Positions 20,469 through 27,590 of a DNA stretch of 27,590 nucleotides are shown here, one piece after another (the first letter of the stretch is position 1; each line of letters starts with the position of its first letter). A model generated the notes under the pieces. It saw only the letters and a program-made list of their open reading frames with translations. It was not told where the DNA came from and searched no databases. The stretch is from positions 4,965-32,554 of the forward strand of contig NW_003547038.1 in NCBI RefSeq assembly GCF_000090795.2, in the 5' to 3' direction. Origin of the DNA: Amphimedon queenslandica (taxonomy: Eukaryota; Porifera; Demospongiae; Haplosclerida; Niphatidae). A program made the position numbers and the translations under genes.

Positions 20469-23416
20469 TCAAAGTTTGCTGGAGAGGATATCTTCCTCTT
20501 TCCAGCCACACAGCATGTCAGCAACAACATGGAGTCTGTCTTGTCCCCATAGCAAAGGTCCATCATTTACTCTGAAAGTCGGGACTCCACAAACACCTTC
20601 AGAAACAGCTCTGGATTAGAGAAAAAAGAGAAGCATAATAGATTTTTTCCTTTATTTTACTTCTCTGTATTTGCAAACAGCTGGTCTTTTATAGGCTGAC
20701 TCTGTGCGGCTTGGAGTAGCTGAGAAGCAGGGAAACCATTCTCCTCCAATATCAGTGACAGGATCTGTAAAAGAAGAAAATATCACGACATTAATTGATT
20801 AAAAAGGTAATGATGGAGTGTATGCAAGTATAACCAGTAATGTTAACCTGAGGGTCACTGATATTCTTATTATCCCTCCATACTGCTCTGTCTATTAAAT
20901 AAATAAAATAATAATAATAATAATAATAACATTGTCTTAGTAAAAATAATTGTTTATAGAATGCTCTGGTTAAAATCTCAAATGATATTTAAACCTATTC
21001 TATTACAATAATTCCATTTTATTCAAAAGATATGCATGAAAGTGTGTGTATATTCTCACCACATACACAGTATATCGATGAGTGATGGGTCATTATTAGC
21101 TGCTAGTGTTACTCTTAAAGGAAGGACAGATCTTAAAGGGAAGAAGTCAGGATATTGAAAAGGGACGTTGGCCTCTTTTGCAAAATGTTGTAACTCCATT
21201 GCATAGTATCTCTGTTTAGCTGGAGCCATTGCTTGTAAGGGAACCTGTGACAGGAAGGAAAGAAGGAAGTTTTATTGTCACGAAATCCGTGACAAGCAAA
21301 AACCCATTAGTTCCATTGTCACGAAATCCGTGACAAGCAAAAACTCAGTCCCTATACTATAGTACAGGGACTTTGACCTAATTTTTTAACAACATTAAAA
21401 ATTCCTCTCCACTTACCACTGGAGTGCCAATCTTATTAAAGAGAGCACCAAGAAGTATCGGTACATAGTGTATGTGAACTGATACAGGTGAGACTGACTG
21501 TACTGTTCTACCCAGCTGCTCGTTGCCAAGGTAACCCCAGGGACTGGAATAATCAAAGAAGAATGTAAGATCTGCTGTACCACCATTCTATAGAATTAAT
21601 AATCAAGAATTAAATGAATGCTCTCTCTCTCTCTTTTCTTTTTCTTTCTTTCTCTCTTTACTGGTGAAGGATATGCTAGTCTTTCAGGGCCAGCATCTTT
21701 CTTTCCAAGTAACCTCTCAACGAAATGAAGTCTATCAACGCCCCAAAACAACTGATCCTTGACATAATAACTGAATTAAAAAAAGAAAAAATATTACAAA
21801 TATAACATAAATAATTATAGCTAATTATTAATTAATAGTAGTTGTATTTTCCCCATACCTTGGTACTCCGAAGGCTCCTCTGGCAGCTGCTTCTTGAGTG
21901 TTTTCCTTGAGGTTTGTGGAACACTTTGAATCAACGGCCATCTTGGATACATCAATGCCAGGAATGACTCTATCAGCTACTGACTGAATAGAAACATGCT
22001 CCTCCATATTAAGACCTTCCTGCCAATAGGCCTGAGGAGAAATAAGGTGGGGCTTTAATTAGAAATATTTAGCTACTTTCTAGTAATCTAAGAAAAGACC
22101 ATGGGCTATAGCCTTGGGTATTTTTTAAAGTTTTGGCATTTTCTTAAAATGGTCGTAACTCGAAAAATTCAAGTCGGAATCAGCTTAAACTTTCTATGTA
22201 GCATAAGTACATCAATATGTATCAGAAAATGTAATAAAAATTTGGGGTGATTCCGGAGCCATTTTTTGGAAAAAAATGGGCTATAGCCTTGGGTAATTTT
22301 CAGTTTTTGGCTACTTTTTTAACATGGCCGTAACTCAAAAAATTGAAGTCGGAATCAACTCAAACATTATACACAGCATAAGGACATCAATATGTATCAG
22401 AGAAGGTAATAAAAATTGGGGGTGATTTCGGAGCCATTTTTTGGAAAAAACCATGGACTATATATAGTATTGGGTATTTTTCAGATTTTGGCTACTTTTT
22501 TAAAATGGCCGTAACTCGAAAAACTGAAGTCGGAATCAGCTCAAACTTTCTACATAGCATAAGAGCAACAATATGTATTAGAAAATGTAATAAAAATTGG
22601 GGGTGATTTCGGAGCCATTTTTGGAAAAAACCATGGGCTATAGCCTTGGGTATTTTTCAGATTTTGGCTCATTTTTTAAAATGGCCGCAACTCAAAAAAT
22701 TGAAGTCGGAATCAACTCAAACTTTCTACGTAGCATAAGGACATCAATATGTATCAGAAAATGTAATAAAAATTTGGGGTGATTTCGGAGCCATTTTTTG
22801 GAAAAAACCATGGACTATAGTCTTTGCTTTTCTACTACTATTTAGAAATGTAATTCTAATTTCTACATGTGCATGCATGAACTACATTTTCCTCTCATAC
22901 TTTATAAAATTCTTTAGACAGCTCCACCCTGAGGCTATGGTCATCAATACCAGCTAGTACTCTCATAGCGTGGAGGGTCTTCTGAGGCTGATGGTGAGGG
23001 GAGGAGTCTCGTAACCCATAGCGATACATCTGACGCTTCAAATCTAAAACATTATTATTATTATTAATTTATAGTAGACACTACCTTGAGAAGAGATAGC
23101 CAGTTTCGATGCTGCCATGACATCCATTGAAGAACCATCCTTCCCCTGGGGAGCCTTAGTTTCTTTATATAGCCCACCTATTGTACAACAATAATTAGAA
23201 AAAATAGATCAGTTTTAAGTTTAAAGTTGTTCTAAGCAAAGAGATTAAAGTTATAGTTTTTATATCAATTCCTTGAATTGCTGAAGTGTTCGACATACCC
23301 AGCAGTACTGGAGTCCATTTGACTACTCCTCCAGCTCGTGTCACAGCTGCTTCGACGAGATGACTCGCCATATAGGCAAAAGGACATACAATGTCATAAT
23401 AGAAGATGACAGACAT
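20469..23416 (-). CDS. Protein with two fused HCCA-isomerase / DsbA-like domains
   Basis: Exons 23416-23299, 23177-23085, 23043-22901, 22031-21859, 21770-21662, 21587-21417, 21244-21067, 20891-20848, 20764-20661, 20610-20469; 424 residues. Both halves follow the 2-hydroxychromene-2-carboxylate isomerase / kappa-GST pattern. Domain 1 (1-212): VIFYYDIVCPFAYMASHLVE, PVLLGGLYKET, KTLHAMRVLAG, ENTQEAAARGAFGVPS and FWGVDRLHFVERLLG. Domain 2 (213-424): TFFFDYSSPWGYLGNEQL, PILLGALFNKIG, YRAVWRDNKNISDP, EGVCGVPTFRV and WGQDRLHVVADML. At the active position domain 1 has Cys11 (VCPF) and domain 2 has Ser (SSPW). Bacterial members act in naphthalene breakdown and kappa GSTs conjugate glutathione; the sponge-type substrate is unknown. 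No signal peptide is seen. The 869 bp intron 22032-22900 holds a repeat array. Confidence 0.85.
21275..21372. repeat. Two tandem hairpins plus a palindrome, in DsbA-fusion intron
   Basis: TTGTCACG-AAATC-CGTGACAA occurs at 21275-21295 and again at 21316-21336, each followed by GCAAAAAC (41 bp period). Directly after lies the palindrome family member at 21347-21372 (AGTCCCTATACTA then TAGTACAGGGACT, one mismatch). Confidence 0.9.
22088..22818 (+). repeat. Tandem array of four ~178 bp repeat units in DsbA-fusion intron
   Basis: Equivalent core positions at 22207, 22382, 22563 and 22739 give periods of 175, 181 and 176 bp. Same family as 371-781 and, in reverse, 16031-16745. It runs antisense to the host gene. 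Confidence 0.95.
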
Positions 23417-23716
23417 CTTTTAGCCACGCCTACTAATAGCAAAGCATGTGGGTGGGGCTCAATGCCTGCAGCGCTGGTAGCATAGCATCTTCATAATCAT
23501 AATCAATGTATCCTGAATGTGTTAGGAACAGCTTAAGTTCGTTTTCAAGTTTATTTTAATGAGGCATTTTTCTTTCAAAAGAAACATGTTTACAACAATT
23601 TCACTGGTACACTTATTTTTGGAAACAAGTATCAGTAAACACTGCTATAGCTACATATATAGACAGCATAACTCTTATTCTTAGTGCCAGGTAGCTGACT
23701 GATTTGAGTCTTTAAT
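23417..23716. promoter_or_regulatory. 300 bp divergent region, DsbA-fusion / caveolin-like
   Basis: GCCACGCC (23423-23430) and GGGTGGGGCTC (23450-23460) lie within 45 bp of the DsbA-fusion start. The rest holds no repeat or reading frame that I recognise. Confidence 0.4.
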
Positions 23717-24696
23717 ATGTCTACATTTGCAGAGAGCTCTTTAGAATCTGCTGAAACTCCTGCTTCTAATCCTCCTCCTCCTCCTAACCCACGTCCTAAA
23801 ACCCGTCCACTACCAAACCCACGTCCTAACCCACCTCCACGTCGGTTTCAACTACCTCCTTTAGAACCTTCACCTCAAGTTTTTCCAAATCCTCCTTCTC
23901 AAGTTCTTCCAAATCCTTCTCCTCCTTCTCCTGTTCATCGTCCTCCTTCTCCATTAGTACTGCCTAAAGCTTCAGCTGCACCTCCTTTTTTTGAAACAGC
24001 AGTTGATCCCCTTTCAACAAAAGTTGATGAAACTCAGCCACTACCACCCCCTGCTCATATAATCCCACCTGGTGCAGCTGGTGGTGGAGCCACTTTTATT
24101 CCACTCTCCTCTTTGCCGCAGTTTCCAGTGCCACCTCTTCTAGGTGAAGGGAAAGCAGGAGGAGACACTAATAGAGGAAGAGAAGGCCCTGATGTTGAAG
24201 TTAATGAAGATATCTTTAATTTCAGACCACAAGTAAAAATAAATGTGCTTCTATTCATGCATTCATGACTAAAATATCTGCTCAGTACAGAATTCTTTCT
24301 TAATTATGTTATTGGTGAATGCATGCATGCACATATGCAATGTTATTATTTTTATTATTTTTATTTTTGCAGCTGGATTTTGAAGAATTTATCAAGGAGC
24401 ATGATGGAACCCGCACAAACAAGTACATACGCTCAATGAATAAATATGCCTACACCTGCTGCAAGATATGCTGCTATAACTACCTAGTGATCATCTTGGG
24501 TATACCAGCTACGGTGGTCTGGGCGTTCATCCTTGGCTCAGTCTCTTTTATTGCGAATTGGATATACATTCCAATGCTAAAGGTTGTCACTTGGTTTTTG
24601 AATATCACCTTTCCTGTATGCAAGCCTCTAATGGAGTGCCTGGCAGCTATTGTTCCTCTCATACAAGGAATAACAGCTGCTGCATCAAAACGTTAA
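23717..24696 (+). CDS. Caveolin-like protein with proline-rich N-terminus
   Basis: Exons 23717-24232 and 24373-24696; 279 residues. Exon 2 carries the caveolin domain: LDFEEFIKEHDGT (caveolin signature region, FEDVIAEPEGT in vertebrates), then a hydrophobic hairpin with ILGIPATVVWAFILGSVSFI, where GIP matches the conserved kink of caveolin-1, then WIYIPMLKVVTWFLNI, and CKPLMECLAAI, which parallels CDPLFEAVG. A Cys cluster (CCKICC, about residues 201-206) just before the hairpin could be palmitoylated. Caveolins insert this hairpin in the inner leaflet and oligomerise. Exon 1 (172 residues) is unlike vertebrate caveolins: dense PPPPPNPRP, PNPRPNPPPRR and repeated PNPP/SPP motifs, then a Gly/Ala segment and DVEVNEDIFNFRPQ. 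This suggests SH3/WW ligands. Family call rests on exon 2 by eye. Confidence 0.75.
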
Positions 24697-24827
24697 AACT
24701 TTTAAATTTTTTTGAGTGTAAATGTATTCCTATCCTCAATGTAGTTTGACTTGCAAGTTTTTATAACTTTTAATAATGTTCTAGTTAGTTACTTTTAATA
24801 AACTGAATAAACAGGCGTGGTTTTGAT

Positions 24828-24843
24828 ACCGGAGATCTCCGGT
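24828..24843. promoter_or_regulatory. 16 bp perfect palindrome upstream of EXOSC8
   Basis: ACCGGAGATCTCCGGT, 52 bp before the EXOSC8 ATG and next to GGCGTGG (24814-24820). It contains two CCGGA half-sites in opposite orientation, as ETS-type factors use; that reading is speculative. Confidence 0.45.
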
Positions 24844-24895
24844 CATGTCCGTTCAGTAGAACACGTTTTGCCACATGGTTTTGTCTCAAACAAAA

Positions 24896-26275
24896 ATGGA
24901 TCTAGATTTTAGGTTGGAAACTTGTTGTATCTTTGACAGAAATATTCTTTATACAGGTTGCTGTTTCCTGAAGAATTCATTAAACAAATACTGGTAAATT
25001 AATGATGACAAAAACAATAAATAATAATAATATTTACCACTTCCTTTACAGGACGAAGGATACAGAGAAGATGGCCGCTCTCATAATCAAACTCGTTCAA
25101 CCACTCTTACTGTCGGTACGATCAACTTCATTTTGTGCAATTAATATTGCAACTCTTTAATTAAATTCATATTTCCTATTACATGGATGGGGTGGGTGTG
25201 GCTATTATTTTAATTATTATTAGGTTCGTTTAAATCGGCTGATGGATCAGCTGTTGTTAGAATTGGTGGTACTTGTGTAGCATGTGGAGTGAAGGGGGTA
25301 AGTATGGTGAGCCCCTTTAATTATTAATGATAATTACCTCATAGGAACTGGCTAATCCTCGTGCCATATCACCAAAGGATGGATTTATTGGTAAGAGAAG
25401 ATAAGGTCATTTATTTATTTTTCTTATCTTCAAATTTTTAGTTTTGAATGTTGAATATTCATTAGTTACTGGTAGCGAAAAGTTAGGTGCTATAGGTGGA
25501 GGAGAAAAATTCTTTTCGTCTCAATCTCTCACACAAATAATCCAAGACATTATACACAGGTAATACAGTATACTGATCACATACTTTAATATGGGAAAGG
25601 TTTTATTATTGGTAATTTGAGATTATGATTGTGATCATTAAAGAGATTTTTGTTATTTCATTATCCTTCTAGCTCAAAATTTATAAACCTTGAACACTTG
25701 TGCATAGAGGAAGGGAAAGTGAGTTAATTGAAGCAATGTTCATGTACAATGGATAGTCAAAAACTCAAGATTAATACCAATTCTTATTTAATTAAATTCT
25801 TATTAAGATTTGTTGGTCATTGAATGTTGATGTGGTTGTTCTCAGTTGTGATGGGCCAGTTATTGATGCCTGTGTATTAGCAGCTGTATCTGCACTTAAA
25901 AATGGTACATATAATAATATACCGTATAGCTTGAAATTTTTGTGGAATGTAAATTTTGTGATTTTCGTGGTTATGGGCTGCCCACGAAATTTAAACCCAC
26001 AAAATCATTGAAGTGCCATCCCCTTACAGGCTATGTAAACTGTCAACCACGAAAATTAAACCACGAATTGCCCCACTAGGAGCAAACCACGAAAATATCG
26101 ACCCACGAAAATATCAAGCTATACGGTAATTATTATTGTTATTGTTGTTTCTTTCTAGCAACACTTCCAAGTGTTGAAATAGAGTCAGAGAAACCCTTGG
26201 TCTCTATGGCAACTAGAAACCACCTAAAGACAGGACAGTATCCATTAATGACCTCATTTGCTATTCATAAAAAGT

Positions 26276-26329
<54 letters not shown>

Positions 26330-26702
26330 AAATTTCACTATACAGTATATATAAGCAATGGCTCTAGAGCTCAATGCTTCTTTCATTGTCATGAACATGT
26401 ACATCTCACGTTACTTCCTAATAGGGAGGTATCTGATACTAATATTGGTGTATTAGTTGATCCTACTGATGATGAGGCTCAGTATTGTACTGGTATTGTA
26501 TGTATAGCAGTAACTAATGATCAGAAATTAACTGGACTATATAAATATGGTATTATAATATACTGTGGCTTGTATACCATTCATTGTACATGTATATGTA
26601 GGTGGACCAGCTATGACTAGTGATGATATTCAAAAGTGTATTAGGAAAGCAAAGAAACAAGCAACCATATTAGTGAAACTAATTGATAATACTATGAAAT
26701 GA
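24896..26702 (+). CDS. EXOSC8: Exosome complex component RRP43
   Basis: RNase PH-like, catalytically inactive subunit of the hexameric ring of the RNA exosome. Exons 24896-24912, 24957-24993, 25052-25115, 25224-25297, 25345-25390, 25442-25559, 25673-25718, 25808-25904, 26159-26273, 26425-26549, 26602-26702; 279 residues versus 276 in human. Blocks: FPEEFIKQILDEGYREDGR, SADGSAVVRIGGTCVACGVK, SLTQIIQDIIHSS, LCIEEGK, DGPVIDACVLAAVSALKN, ATLPSVEIESE, VLVDPTDDEAQYCTG and GGPAMTSDDIQKCIRKAKKQ, each aligned with human EXOSC8 blocks such as DGNILDACTFALLAALKN. The very short first exon (17 nt) is supported by correct phase into RLLFPEEF. An intron after 25904 contains a MITE-like element and that after 26273 begins with a long GA run. 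Confidence 0.93.
25920..26128. mobile_element. MITE-like element in EXOSC8 intron
   Basis: A 209 bp segment bounded by 26 bp terminal inverted repeats (25920-25945 and 26103-26128) that differ at two positions and begin TACCGTATAGCTTGA. If the outer TA is the target, the element proper is 25922-26126 with a TA duplication, as in Tc1/mariner-type MITEs. The interior has several CCACGAAAAT motifs in both orientations and no coding capacity. Confidence 0.8.
26279..26322. repeat. (GA)n microsatellite
   Basis: About 21 GA units directly after the splice donor of EXOSC8 at 26274, ending in a G-run. Confidence 0.95.
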
Positions 26703-27196
26703 TAAGTTGATTTCTTGTATGTAGTAGATCTATTATAGTTTGCCCATTTGTGATTGTATGGTCAAAAAGGTAGAGAAGGATTCACATATCAAATTTCTGG
26801 CCTGGAGTATGGCTTTAAGGTTCAAATAGCACACGACTGTGAGTATATGGTGTTTTGAAATCCGCCCCTTTGGCCCTTTGCTTTCAAAAGCTAAAGGGGT
26901 GGTTTTCAAAGAGGTAGAGAAGGATTCACATATCAAATTTCTGGAATCCAAAAGTCCACCCTTTGAGGGTTCAAATAGTACACGACTGTGATTACAAGTG
27001 TTTTCATATAGTGCAGAGTTTGGAAATCCACCCCTTTGGCCCTTTGCTTTCAAAAGCCAAAGGGGTGGTTTGCTTGCGAAAGCCAAAAGGGTGTTTTTAT
27101 AGTAAGGATTAGTATATAAGTTCCCATACCAGTTGAAAGACTTATCCATCAAGTTGTGCTATAAGGTGTCACTCTTCTCTCTCTTTTTCGGTTGTA
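26703..27196. repeat. 144 bp tandem repeat with hairpins, EXOSC8-TRIM intergenic
   Basis: Landmark TAGAGAAGGATTCACATATC occurs at 26771 and 26915 (period 144). Both copies lead through TTCAAATAG-ACACGACTGTGA into an inverted repeat: degenerate at 26862-26903, and perfect at 27028-27068, with 13 bp arms CCACCCCTTTGGC and GCCAAAGGGGTGG around a 15 nt loop. A partial third arm (GCCAAAAGGGTG) follows at 27081-27092. The stretch from about 27108 to 27196 shows only a CT-rich tract before the TRIM start. Confidence 0.8.
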
Positions 27197-27590
27197 ATGG
27201 CTACTAAAGGATCATCATTCCCTCTTGTCAAGCTACAGGATCAGTTAACATGTGGCAGGTGTCACAACCTCTACACTAAACCCAAGACACTCTCTTGTCA
27301 CCATTCATTCTGTCAGGAGTGTATTGAGGGATTAGCTACCATCCCTACCTTCTCTGTGGCCTGTCCTACCTGTCATCAACACACTGAGCTACCAGACCAT
27401 GCTGGAGCTGCTGGCTTTTCTGTTGCACCTCACCTAGTAGAGTTTAGAAAGATCTATGAAGAAATGAAGCAACTTTCTGGTGAGGTAAAGTGTGACAATT
27501 GCTCCAGTGCTAATGCTAGTGGCTTTTGTAAAGATTGTAACCAGTATTTTTGCCAGAAGTGTCTTGACAAACACAATGATTGGGGTCCTT
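27197..27590 (+). CDS. TRIM-type RING / B-box protein (N-terminal part; cut by window end)
   Basis: 131 residues are visible, open to the edge. Residues 19-59 form a C3HC4 RING: C19-x2-C22-x11-C34-x-H36-x2-C39-x2-C42-x13-C56-x2-C59, with TLSCHHSFCQECI and CPTCHQH as in E3 ubiquitin ligases. From residue 99 a B-box starts: C99-x2-C102, C111-x2-C114, C119-x2-C122, H126 (FCKDCNQYFCQKCLDKH). This order is the opening of the TRIM/RBCC architecture; coiled coil and C-terminal domain lie outside, so the class is unknown. ATG at 27197 is the first in frame and follows a CT-rich tract. Confidence 0.9.
   Translation, partial: MATKGSSFPLVKLQDQLTCGRCHNLYTKPKTLSCHHSFCQECIEGLATIPTFSVACPTCHQHTELPDHAGAAGFSVAPHLVEFRKIYEEMKQLSGEVKCDNCSSANASGFCKDCNQYFCQKCLDKHNDWGP

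Noticed and set aside
22597-22782. Open frame of 61 codons on the plus strand
   Set aside because: Same repeat family as above; the protein is the translated repeat unit.
20469-23416. Bacterial origin of the HCCA-isomerase/DsbA gene
   Set aside because: It has nine spliceosomal introns with correct phases and the same local repeat family, so it is not contamination. Ancient transfer cannot be judged here.
26258-26620. Open frame with an Arg-Glu repeat
   Set aside because: The repeat is the translated GA microsatellite in an EXOSC8 intron; only the part from 26425 belongs to a real exon.
26733-27152. Minus-strand frame of 139 codons
   Set aside because: It spans the 144 bp tandem repeat and its hairpins; the repeated peptide blocks reflect DNA duplication, not a gene.

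Overview
The window is eukaryotic and animal. Its genes are split into many short exons by mostly 45-200 bp GT-AG introns, intergenic gaps are small, and base composition is AT-rich. The gene set (NDUFA9, PDSS1, NUDT21, EXOSC8, ACSL, a caveolin-like protein, a TRIM-type RING/B-box protein, a Brambleberry/GEX1 family karyogamy protein) points to a compact invertebrate genome. A demosponge close to Amphimedon is my best guess; that is inference, because no species marker can be searched here. All exon models below were assembled by hand from reading frame, splice phase and family conservation. Every multi-exon model closes in phase.

Layout, left to right. 1-2592 (+): 3' part of a long-chain acyl-CoA synthetase (ACSL copy A). 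2770-6231 (-): three tandem two-domain jacalin-like lectin genes; the middle one is frameshifted. 6307-8507 (+): NDUFA9, head-to-head with the third lectin gene. 8650-9088 (-): a small DPY30-motif protein of DYDC type. 9214-12305 (-): a complete second ACSL (copy B), inverted relative to copy A. 12701-14012 (+): NUDT21/CFIm25. 14110-15377 (-): a secreted DsbA-like thioredoxin-fold protein. 15526-17859 (-): PDSS1, long-chain polyprenyl diphosphate synthase. 18032-20208 (+): Brambleberry/GEX1/KAR5 family protein. 20469-23416 (-): a protein made of two fused HCCA-isomerase/DsbA domains. 23717-24696 (+): caveolin-like protein with a long proline-rich N-terminus. 24896-26702 (+): EXOSC8/RRP43. 27197-27590 (+): start of a TRIM-type protein, cut by the window edge.

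There is no operon logic. Genes are ordinary animal genes packed closely, often as divergent pairs (lectin 3/NDUFA9, ACSL-B/NUDT21, PDSS1/Brambleberry, DsbA-fusion/caveolin) sharing 75-395 bp promoters. Short GGCGTGG-type boxes recur in several of these gaps. Two products are mitochondrial (NDUFA9 in complex I; PDSS1 for ubiquinone side chains), and two act on RNA (NUDT21 in 3' end processing; EXOSC8 in the exosome).

The most unusual content is repetitive and sits mostly in introns: a ~178 bp tandem repeat in introns of three unrelated genes, a second repeat family sharing one ~70 bp core with it but carrying a 32 bp perfect palindrome, a ~209 bp MITE-like element in EXOSC8, and a 144 bp tandem repeat with hairpins after EXOSC8. 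The two inverted ACSL genes also show a sharply bounded block of near-identity that suggests gene conversion. I found no RNA genes, CRISPR arrays, or intact transposase genes.
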